The position numbers and the translations under genes were made by a program. Below, in pieces: positions 1 to 6,918 of a stretch of DNA of 12,627 bases. Within the stretch, counting starts at the first letter, position 1; the number at the start of each line of letters is the position of its first letter. The stretch covers positions 1 to 12,627 of the forward strand of contig VGEI01000064.1 of assembly GCA_016869415.1 (NCBI GenBank), written 5' to 3'. The stretch is from Alphaproteobacteria bacterium. Lineage in GTDB: Bacteria; Pseudomonadota; Alphaproteobacteria; CACIAM-22H2. The notes under the pieces were generated by a model. The model worked only from the letters and a program-made list of their open reading frames with translations. It had not been told where the DNA came from and searched no databases.

Positions 1-837
1 GAGCATACCCGGCTGCGTTTTGACCAGGTTGTCCCAGATGGTCTGGAAGTGCAGCCAGCCGATGTACTCGCTGCCGACGTGTTCGCGGCTGTAGCGTGAG
101 CGTTCCGGACTGACGAGTGCTGGCTTCGTGCCCGTAGCCTCGACCATCAGCTGTTGGCGGCAGCAACGCTCGAGCGCGATGAACCAGAAGGCAGCAGCCT
201 CGATACTGTGCCGGCTGGCGGTGAGCAGGCCGTGGTTCTGGTGGATAGCGGCCTTCACGCCCCTGAACCACTCGGCAACCTTGGGACCTGCCTCCTCCTC
301 CACCGCCACTTGGCCAGCTTCGTCCTTGATCACCACGTGGTCCTCGAAGAAGGCGGCGGCATCCTGCGAGATCGGCTCAAGAGGGCGGCCGAGGGCCGCG
401 AACGCCGTGCCGTAGACCGTATGGGCATGGCACATGGCGAGGATGTCGGGATGCGCCTGATGCACCGCGGCATGCAGCACGAAGCCGGCGCGGTTGACCG
501 CATACTCACCCTCCACAACTTTACCCGAATGATCCACCAGGATCAGGTTCGAGACCTTCACCTGGTTGAAATGGATGCACATCGGATTGGTCCAGTAGAG
601 CTCCGGGAATTCCGGATCGCGGATGGTGAGGTGGCCGGCGAAACCGTAATCGAACCCTTCCAGCGCGAAGGCCCGGCAGGCAGCGGCCAGGCGCTGCTTG
701 AGATGCAGCCGCTCCTCGGTGAGATTGGAGAATTCCGGCTCGACCGGGAAGATCCGGCCTTCCTGCGTCGGCTGATAGAGAGAGGCGGAGCGGCGTTTGG
801 CCTGTGGCTTACGCTCGCGAGTCAGGCTGTCGACCAT
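1..837 (-). CDS. Class II aldolase/adducin family protein (3' end outside window)
   Basis: The frame is open for 279 codons from ATG 837 and runs off the left edge without a stop, so the C-terminus is missing. The fold is the class II aldolase/adducin domain. The zinc-ligand histidines are visible as H137 and H139 (CHAHTVYG) and H202 (HQNHGLL). The GHLTIRDPE and VNRAGFVLH segments resemble the adducin-like branch. The catalytic glutamate of fuculose-phosphate aldolase, four residues before the helix histidine (H122 here), is replaced by glycine (G118), so retro-aldol activity is doubtful and the substrate is unknown. The start is supported by GGAGG 7-8 nt upstream. The gene is divergent from the SDR gene at 951 across a 113-bp spacer, which may mean shared control. 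Cytosolic by inference; family call firm, reaction not assigned. Confidence 0.9.
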   Translation of the reverse strand, partial: MVDSLTRERKPQAKRRSASLYQPTQEGRIFPVEPEFSNLTEERLHLKQRLAAACRAFALEGFDYGFAGHLTIRDPEFPELYWTNPMCIHFNQVKVSNLILVDHSGKVVEGEYAVNRAGFVLHAAVHQAHPDILAMCHAHTVYGTAFAALGRPLEPISQDAAAFFEDHVVIKDEAGQVAVEEEAGPKVAEWFRGVKAAIHQNHGLLTASRHSIEAAAFWFIALERCCRQQLMVEATGTKPALVSPERSRYSREHVGSEYIGWLHFQTIWDNLVKTQPGML

Positions 838-950
838 GGCATTCCTCCGTGCGCCGATACTACCAGACCGTACCATCGGGTGTTCAGGGTTGTGCCGCTC
901 ATCTCACTCGCGGCAATGTAGGTGCAGCGTCACGCGGCAAGGGGAACAGC

Positions 951-1733
951 ATGCGTCTCAAGAACAGGATCGCCATCGTCACGGGAGCCGCCGGCGGCAT
1001 CGGGCTCGCCTGCGCCCAGGCCCTGCTGCGCGAGGGCGCCAGGGTCATGCTCTCGGACGTCGACGCCACGCGCGGCAAGATGGCGGCAAAGAAACTAGGG
1101 CGCAACGCCCGTTTCGTCGTCTGTGACGTCGGGGATGCCACCCAGGCCCAGGCATTAGTGCGGGCTACCGTACTCCAATGGGGCCGGGTCGACATCCTGA
1201 TCAACAACGCCGGCATCATCCACACGGCGGAGTTCTTGGACATCGAAGAGAAGGATTTCGACCGCGTGCTGCGGGTGAACCTGAAAGGCTGTTTTCTCGT
1301 CGGCCAGGCCGTCGCCCGCCAGATGAAGAAGCAGGGAAAGCCGAAGAAAGGCAGCTACGCCATCGTCAACATGTCCTCGGTCAACGCGGTCCTGGCCATC
1401 CCCAACCAGATTCCCTACGTCGTCTCCAAGGGTGGCGTGAACCAGCTGACCAAGGTGATGGCACTGGCCCTGGCGCCGCACGGCGTGCGCGTCAACGCCA
1501 TCGGCCCGGGCACGATCGGCACCGAGCTGGCGCGCAAGGCCGTGATGTCGAGCGAGGAAGCCAAGCGCCGCATCTTCATGCGCACACCGCTCGGGCGGCT
1601 GGGCGAGGTCGGGGAAATCGCCTCAGTCGCCGTATTTCTGGCCAGCGACGAGGCGTCCTACATGACCGGCCAGACGGTCTATCCCGACGGTGGCCGGCTC
1701 GCCCTCAACTACGTCGTGCCCATTCCCGATTGA
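951..1733 (+). CDS. SDR family NAD(P)-dependent oxidoreductase
   Basis: A 260-residue classical short-chain dehydrogenase/reductase of normal length. Visible motifs are the dinucleotide-binding TGAAGGIG at residues 11-18, D36 after the second strand (favouring NAD over NADP), NNAG at 85-88, N110, the serine in NMSSVNA (about 142-143), and the catalytic Y156-x3-K160. The C-terminal PDGG is also typical. The substrate cannot be read from sequence; the family oxidises or reduces alcohols, sugars and keto compounds in the cytosol. The frame extends upstream to about 804, but ATG 951 gives the standard SDR N-terminus (MRLKNRIAIVTG) and is preceded by AGGGGA. It is divergent from an aldolase-like gene, so a joint role in sugar or hydroxy-acid metabolism is possible but only inferred. 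It ends 17 bp from the convergent trcR with no terminator visible. Confidence 0.93.
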   Translation: MRLKNRIAIVTGAAGGIGLACAQALLREGARVMLSDVDATRGKMAAKKLGRNARFVVCDVGDATQAQALVRATVLQWGRVDILINNAGIIHTAEFLDIEEKDFDRVLRVNLKGCFLVGQAVARQMKKQGKPKKGSYAIVNMSSVNAVLAIPNQIPYVVSKGGVNQLTKVMALALAPHGVRVNAIGPGTIGTELARKAVMSSEEAKRRIFMRTPLGRLGEVGEIASVAVFLASDEASYMTGQTVYPDGGRLALNYVVPIPD

Positions 1734-1750
1734 AGAAGGGGGGCTGAGCC

Positions 1751-2473
1751 TTACGACTGACTCTGGCCCTCGGGCGTCCTCTCGGCGGCCGGCGCCGCTG
1801 CCGCCTCGGTGCCGGCCAACGCATCGTTGGTGGCGGCGTCAAGCTCCGCCGCGGCCTTGGCCGCGTCAGCCTGCTTGGCAGCCTCCGCCGCGGCCAGCGC
1901 CTTGGCCGCACGCCTTGCCTGGCGCTCCGCCTCTTTCTTGGCGCGCATGGCGCTGCGATGCGCCTTCTCGATCGCCTCATCGAGCTGCGCCTGGGTCGAC
2001 AGGCCGAGCGCCACCGGATCGCGCGGCTTGAGGTTCGGCGTCTCCGGGTGAGAGCGGTCGCGGATCTTCTGGATCGTCGCGTTGGTCGTGCCGACGAGGT
2101 GGCGGATCTGAGCATCCGCCAGCTCGGGATGATGGCGCAGCAGCCAGGCAATGGCGTGCGGCCGGTCTTGGCGCTTCGACACCGGCGTGTAGTTGGCGCC
2201 CTTGGCGGCACGGGCCTGCAGCTCCGGCAGCTCCGACTTGGCGAGTTGCAGACGGGCGGCGCGGTCACCCTCGACGCGCACGATCTCTTCGCGGGTGAGC
2301 TGGCCGCTGGCGATCGGGTCGAGGCCGACGATGCCGACTGCTACCTCGCCATCGGCGATGCCCTGGACCTCGAGCGGATGCATGCCACAGAACTCGGCGA
2401 TCTGCTCGAAGGACAGCGAGGTGCTTTCCACCAGCCAGACCGCGGTCGCCTTGGGCATGAGCGGGAGTGTCAT
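1751..2473 (-). CDS. trcR: Cell cycle transcriptional regulator TrcR (DUF1013)
   Basis: A 240-residue protein matching the alphaproteobacterial DUF1013 family, named TrcR in Caulobacter, where it associates with RNA polymerase and supports transcription of cell-cycle genes. Two helix-turn-helix-like regions can be seen: residues about 11-45 (SFEQIAEFCGMHPLEVQGIA) and about 105-140 (AIAWLLRHHPELADAQIRHL). From about 160 the protein becomes Ala/Lys/Glu-rich and probably forms a long charged helix or coiled coil; the last 25 residues look disordered. ATG 2473 has GGAG about 9-12 nt upstream. It lies 117 bp downstream of the quinone reductase on the same strand, but has its own promoter-like element right after that gene's stop and a near-perfect palindrome in its leader. 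That arrangement suggests independent control of trcR. The family call is strong; function is carried over from the family. Confidence 0.9.
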   Translation of the reverse strand: MTLPLMPKATAVWLVESTSLSFEQIAEFCGMHPLEVQGIADGEVAVGIVGLDPIASGQLTREEIVRVEGDRAARLQLAKSELPELQARAAKGANYTPVSKRQDRPHAIAWLLRHHPELADAQIRHLVGTTNATIQKIRDRSHPETPNLKPRDPVALGLSTQAQLDEAIEKAHRSAMRAKKEAERQARRAAKALAAAEAAKQADAAKAAAELDAATNDALAGTEAAAAPAAERTPEGQSQS

Positions 2474-2503
2474 AGGAAGCTTCTCCAGACAGGGTCCCAG
2501 CCT

Positions 2504-2525
2504 TTGTTTCCCTTAAGGAAAACAA
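2504..2525. repeat. Palindrome in the trcR leader
   Basis: A 22-bp palindrome centred on CTTAAG (2512-2517) with ten of eleven pairs matching; only 2510/2519 does not pair. It lies between the predicted trcR -10 box and its ribosome binding site, about 25-45 nt into the expected transcript. It could be a repressor operator or an RNA hairpin. Unlike its surroundings it is AT-rich. No known regulator site was recognised. Confidence 0.5.
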
Positions 2526-2555
2526 CCAGAACCGCATAATTTCGGGATGCGCCAC

Positions 2556-2584
2556 CTTATATAGGCGCCCCCCGGCCGGGTCAA
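2556..2584 (-). promoter_or_regulatory. Predicted sigma70-type promoter of trcR
   Basis: On the minus strand TTGACC (2584-2579) is followed, after exactly 17 bp, by TATAAG (2561-2556). The -35 box begins six bases after the TAA of the quinone reductase gene. The predicted start near 2549 gives a leader of roughly 75 nt before trcR. Both boxes and the spacing are good, in a spacer that is otherwise G/C-only. Confidence 0.55.
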
Positions 2585-2590
2585 AGGGCT

Positions 2591-3604
2591 TTAGCTGACC
2601 TTGAGCACCAGCTTTCCGATATGGGTGTCGGCCTCCATGGTGCGGTGCGCGTCCACCGCCTGGGCCAACGGGAAGGTAGCGTGAATCACCGGCCTGACCT
2701 TGCCCGCCTCGAGTAGCGGCCAGACATTCTGCTTCACTGCCGCAGCCACCGCGCCCTTCTCGGCCACCGAGCGGGCACGCAGGGTCGAGCCCGTGAGGGT
2801 CAGGCGCTTGCGCATCAGGGGATCGAGGCTGAGCTCCACCTTCGGGCTCTTGAGGAAGGCGATCTGCACGATCCGCCCCTCGAGCCGGGCCAGCTGCAGG
2901 TTGCGCGCCACATAGTCGCCGCCGACCATGTCGAGGATCAGGTCGGTGCCCTCGCCCTTGGGATCGCTCTTGGTCAGTTCCTTGACCACGGCGACGAAAT
3001 CCTCGGTCCTGTAGTTGATCGCCCGCTCGACGCCGAGCCTGGTCACCGCGGCACACTTCTCGTCGGTACCGGCGGTAGCAAAGACGCGAGAGCCGAAGGC
3101 TCGGGCAAGCTGAACGGCCGTCGTGCCGATGCCGCTCGCCCCGCCGTGGCAGAGGAAGATCTCGCCTGCCTTCAGGCGTCCGCGATCGAAGACATTGGTC
3201 CACACGGTGAAGAAGGTCTCCGGCACCGCCGCCGCCTCGACCATCGACAAGCCCCTGGGCACCGGCAGGCATTGGGGTGCCGGCGCCGTGCAATACTCGG
3301 CGTAGCCGCCGCCCGAGACCAGCGCGCAGACCGCGTCGCCAGTCTTGAACTGCGTGACGCCGTCGCCCAGAGCCACGACGGTGCCGGCGATCTCAAGCCC
3401 CGGCAGGTCGGAGGCGCCCGGCGGCGGCGGATACTTGCCGTAGCGCTGCAGCACGTCCGGCCGGTTGACGCCGGCGGCTTCCACCTTCACCAGAACCTCG
3501 CCGGCGGCGGGCTTCGGCGTGGGCCGGGTCGCCGGCTTCAGCACGTCGGGTGCGCCGGGCGTGGAGATCTCGACGCAGGTCATGGTCGCCGGTACGGAGG
3601 TCAT
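2591..3604 (-). CDS. PIG3-type NAD(P)H quinone oxidoreductase
   Basis: A 337-residue zinc-independent medium-chain dehydrogenase of the quinone oxidoreductase (PIG3) type, expected to reduce quinones in the cytosol with NADPH. The N-terminal GroES-like domain holds AGVNRPDVLQRYGKYPPPPG (about 45-64) and DLPGLEIAG. The Rossmann domain carries the GGASGIGTTAVQLA nucleotide-binding motif (about 154-167). No structural zinc cysteine cluster is seen. The frame can start at GTG 3610, but ATG 3604 is preferred because GGAG lies five bases before it; a further in-frame ATG at residue 8 lacks a ribosome binding site. The gene is divergent from the DUF1192 gene and lies upstream of trcR; I recall this grouping from other alphaproteobacteria. 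A promoter containing an inverted repeat lies just upstream. Confidence 0.93.
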   Translation of the reverse strand: MTSVPATMTCVEISTPGAPDVLKPATRPTPKPAAGEVLVKVEAAGVNRPDVLQRYGKYPPPPGASDLPGLEIAGTVVALGDGVTQFKTGDAVCALVSGGGYAEYCTAPAPQCLPVPRGLSMVEAAAVPETFFTVWTNVFDRGRLKAGEIFLCHGGASGIGTTAVQLARAFGSRVFATAGTDEKCAAVTRLGVERAINYRTEDFVAVVKELTKSDPKGEGTDLILDMVGGDYVARNLQLARLEGRIVQIAFLKSPKVELSLDPLMRKRLTLTGSTLRARSVAEKGAVAAAVKQNVWPLLEAGKVRPVIHATFPLAQAVDAHRTMEADTHIGKLVLKVS

Positions 3605-3642
3605 CGGCACTCCAGCTGTGTTTTTGGTAAAATCGGGGTGCA

Positions 3643-3671
3643 GGTCTAAACGTCAGGCGGCAGCCTGACAA
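3643..3671 (-). promoter_or_regulatory. Candidate promoter with operator-like inverted repeat
   Basis: On the minus strand TTGTCA (3671-3666) and a weak TAGACC (3648-3643) are 17 bp apart, facing the quinone reductase gene. Overlapping them is a perfect inverted repeat, GTCAGGC at 3652-3658 and GCCTGAC at 3663-3669, with a 4-bp centre. A palindrome between -35 and -10 is a usual place for a repressor operator. In the opposite direction the repeat lies in the DUF1192 leader, downstream of an isolated TAAAAT (3628-3633), where it could fold as an RNA hairpin. The promoter call is moderate; the repeat itself is certain. Confidence 0.4.
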
Positions 3672-3686
3672 GAGCGGGAGGCGCCC

Positions 3687-3869
3687 ATGGAATTCGAGGA
3701 TCTGGAGCCGCGCAAGCAGCCGCCCAAGCCGCGCGACCTGTCGACCTGGGGCGTCGAGGAACTCAACGCGTACATCGCCAATCTCAATGCCGAGATCGAA
3801 CGCGCCCGCGCCGTGATCAAGAGCAAACAGGGACACCGCGCCGCCGCGGACGCCTTCTTCAAGAAGTAA
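3687..3869 (+). CDS. Small DUF1192 family protein
   Basis: A 60-residue acidic and basic protein beginning MEFEDLEPRKQPPKPRDLS. It fits the small alphaproteobacterial DUF1192 family: a proline-rich N-terminus, then WGVEELNAYIANLNAEIERARAVI, which should form one amphipathic helix or short coiled coil (about 27-50), and a lysine-rich end. Function is unknown. The start is well supported by GGGAGG seven bases upstream. The gene is divergent from the quinone reductase and near trcR, a neighbourhood I recall from other alphaproteobacteria, which helps confirm a protein this short. Its TAA directly abuts the stop codon of the convergent small membrane protein. Confidence 0.85.
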   Translation: MEFEDLEPRKQPPKPRDLSTWGVEELNAYIANLNAEIERARAVIKSKQGHRAAADAFFKK

Positions 3870-4094
3870 CTAGCCGCTGCGCTGACGCCGCTTGCGCGTC
3901 ACGAACATCAGCCAGCCGAGCGGCCCGAGCAGCAGCACCATGACGATCCAGCCGAGGCGCGGGCCCATCGGACAGCGCGAACCGGGCGGCGGCCGGAAGC
4001 TGCCGGCCGCAGGCGAAACCAAGACGTGCAGCAGCGGTGCTACGTACAGCACCAGCACCACGACGAGGGCGGTCGTCCGATCCATGGGCACCAT
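3870..4094 (-). CDS. Putative small membrane protein, two TM segments
   Basis: A 74-residue frame that I do not recognise. Two hydrophobic stretches, about residues 8-28 (ALVVVLVLYVAPLLHVLV) and 47-66 (LGWIVMVLLLGPLGWLMFV), are joined by a Pro/Gly-rich loop (SFRPPPGSRCPMGPR). A basic tail (TRKRRQRSG) predicts a cytoplasmic C-terminus. The distribution of residues is that of a real membrane protein, which is why I keep it despite no clear ribosome binding site. Possible starts are ATG 4094 or ATG 4085 (residue 4). It is tail to tail with the DUF1192 gene with no base between the stop codons. It could be a false frame in GC-rich DNA. Confidence 0.5.
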   Translation of the reverse strand: MVPMDRTTALVVVLVLYVAPLLHVLVSPAAGSFRPPPGSRCPMGPRLGWIVMVLLLGPLGWLMFVTRKRRQRSG

Positions 4095-4193
4095 TCTGGC
4101 GGCCCGGGACCCTTACGTACACCCTTGATATCGGTGCCAAAAAAGGCCCAGCATCTAAGGGTTGATTTAAGACTTAGGTCGTATCCTGAAAAC

Positions 4194-4308
4194 TGGATAG
4201 GCGGCCTATTCCTCCCCCTGGCCGCCGGTCCCCGGGTCCCTGACCCGGGTCATTGACGCCTCCCTGTTGACTCGGGCCGCACCCTCCGGTGCGGCCCGTT
4301 TTTCTTTT
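4194..4308 (+). ncRNA. Candidate structured small RNA ending in an intrinsic terminator
   Basis: No coding frame explains this stretch, yet it holds three hairpins in a row. Hairpin 1 pairs GGCGGCC (4200-4206) with GGCCGCC (4220-4226) around a 13-nt pyrimidine loop containing CCTCCCCCT. Hairpin 2 pairs CCCGGGTC (4231-4238) with GACCCGGG (4242-4249). Hairpin 3 is the terminator at 4273-4298. The C-rich loop would be complementary to Shine-Dalgarno-type GGAGG, a feature of several alphaproteobacterial trans-acting small RNAs. The 5' end is a guess from a TATCCT box at 4182-4187; TTGATT at 4162-4167 is only 14 bp away, so the promoter is weak. The alternative is a long 3' tail of an upstream transcript. 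Confidence 0.4.
4273..4308 (+). terminator. Rho-independent terminator
   Basis: An 11-bp perfect stem (4273-4283 with 4288-4298), loop CTCC, followed by TTTTTCTTTT. It is the strongest terminator in the window. No annotated plus-strand gene lies close upstream (DUF1192 ends about 400 bp before), which is the main reason to suspect a small RNA here. It also insulates the tmRNA promoter downstream. Confidence 0.85.
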
Positions 4309-4348
4309 ACGTCAGGGTTTTACCCACAGCGCCGCCAACCCCCTGCCC

Positions 4349-4377
4349 TTCCAAGAGGGGGGCAAAGCGCCTATATT
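4349..4377 (+). promoter_or_regulatory. Predicted tmRNA promoter
   Basis: TATATT at 4372-4377 is a good -10 box, with a poor -35 match (TTCCAA, 4349-4354) at 17 bp. The predicted start is near 4384, just before the tmRNA acceptor piece. A 6-bp inverted repeat, CCCCCT (4339-4344) and AGGGGG (4356-4361), overlaps the -35 region; its meaning is unclear. Confidence 0.4.
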
Positions 4378-4383
4378 CACAGC

Positions 4384-4735
4384 GTCGGGAAACCGACTAT
4401 GGCGATAAATGGCGCATGCAATAGCCGCTACGGACCCGGGGGCAGAGCCCGGCGCCTCCACCATTCGCCGCCGCGAAGCTACGGCCAGGTCGCCGGCCCG
4501 GCGGCCTTACGGCGGGGGCGACTTAGGATCGACGTACGGGGAAAGATGCGAAGTTTGCCCGGCATGGTTCCGCCGTTATCGGGCCAATCTAGAGATGCCA
4601 ACGACAACGTTGCTCTCGCTACCAAGGCTGCTTGATATCCCTCACGGGATAAAGAGTATCTAAAGTAGCGCGGCTCGGGGGGCGCCGGGCAACAGAAGCC
4701 CCCCACTGAATTCAAGGCGTGGCCCGGAGCCGCAG
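4384..4735 (+). ncRNA. ssrA: tmRNA, permuted two-piece form
   Basis: Transfer-messenger RNA, which rescues stalled ribosomes and tags the unfinished protein. The gene is circularly permuted, as in alphaproteobacteria: the acceptor piece comes first and ends in CCA at 4461-4463, and the coding piece starts at 4514 after about 50 nt of spacer removed by processing. GGGGGCG (4514-4520) pairs with CGCCTCC (4453-4459) to rebuild a 7-bp acceptor stem, with G-U as the third pair, the alanine tRNA identity element. The T-stem is 4436-4440 with 4448-4452. The tag frame is 4597-4635. Downstream are a hairpin TATCCC/GGGATA and a GGGGGGC (4677-4683)/GCCCCCC (4698-4704) helix. An outer 7-bp pairing (4670-4676 with 4727-4733) suggests an end near 4735. 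Outer ends are approximate; identity is near certain. Confidence 0.95.
4597..4635 (+). other. tmRNA proteolysis tag reading frame
   Basis: GCC at 4597 opens a short frame, ANDNVALATKAA, ending at TGA 4633-4635. With the alanine carried by tmRNA itself the tag is AANDNVALATKAA. The AANDN start is typical of alphaproteobacterial tags and contains the part read by SspB. The end -TKAA differs from the more usual -LAA or -VAA seen by ClpX. Confidence 0.9.
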
Positions 4736-4756
4736 CTGAGGCAAGTCGAGGTCAAG

Positions 4757-5254
4757 GTGTCGGACGATCCGCTGAACTACCAGCTCCTCACCGAGGACGC
4801 GCTACGCAGCGTAGTGCGCAAGTCGCTCAACATCGCCGCCCAGCGCGGGCTCCCCGGCCAACACCATTTCTACATTACCTTCCGCACCGACTATCCCGGC
4901 GCGCAGCTCGCCGATCACCTGCGGCAGAAGCACCCGAAGGAGATGACCATCGTGCTCCAGCATCAGTTCTGGGGCCTCGAGGTCAGCGACAGCGGTCTCG
5001 CTGTTACCCTCAGCTTCAACGGCCAACACGAGCGTCTGGTGGTGCCCTGGGCCTCGGTCAGCGCCTTCGTCGATCCCTCGGTGCAGTTCGGCCTGCAGTT
5101 CTCTGTGGCCGACCCGCCGGTCGCTGACGCACCCCTGCTGCCGCCAGCGACCACGGCAGCCGCCGGCCAAGCGGCAGAGTCACCCGCTGCCGATGCCAGT
5201 TCCCGCGTGGTGACGCTCGACGCTTTCCGTAAATCCGACGCGCGCAAGAAGTAA
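4757..5254 (+). CDS. sspB: ClpXP protease adaptor SspB (alphaproteobacterial type)
   Basis: A 165-residue SspB-family protein, the adaptor that binds the tmRNA tag and tethers tagged substrates to ClpXP in the cytosol. The conserved core is visible as HHFYITFRTDYPGAQ (36-50), EMTIVLQHQFWGLEV (62-76) and VPWASVSAFVDPSVQFGLQF (96-115). An Ala/Pro-rich flexible linker (about 118-149) follows. The C-terminal motif VVTLDAFRK (151-159) matches the ClpX-docking tail of alphaproteobacterial SspB. The start is GTG 4757, with GAGG just upstream; the next in-frame ATG lies inside the conserved core, so GTG is the only sensible start. The gene follows ssrA by about 20 nt with no terminator, and is followed 40 bp later by fumarase. 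Placement beside the gene for the tag it reads supports the call. Confidence 0.94.
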   Translation: MSDDPLNYQLLTEDALRSVVRKSLNIAAQRGLPGQHHFYITFRTDYPGAQLADHLRQKHPKEMTIVLQHQFWGLEVSDSGLAVTLSFNGQHERLVVPWASVSAFVDPSVQFGLQFSVADPPVADAPLLPPATTAAAGQAAESPAADASSRVVTLDAFRKSDARKK

Positions 5255-5294
5255 GCAGGCGCGCCCCCAAGCCCTAGCAGAGAAAGACTCTCCG

Positions 5295-6911
<1,617 letters not shown>

Positions 6912-6918
6912 TCCCCTG

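Noticed and set aside
154..921. Long plus-strand open frame of 255 codons across the left end
   Set aside because: It lies opposite the class II aldolase gene, which has zinc-ligand motifs and a good ribosome binding site; the plus-strand product has no recognisable domain and is a GC-rich shadow.
4267..4635. 122-codon plus-strand frame over the ssrA region
   Set aside because: It merely reads through the terminator and tmRNA; only its last twelve codons are biologically meaningful, as the tmRNA tag.
4631..4660. TTGATA followed by TATCTA as an internal sspB promoter
   Set aside because: The spacing is about 19 bp and the -10 match is poor; the bases are better explained by a tmRNA hairpin (TATCCC/GGGATA).
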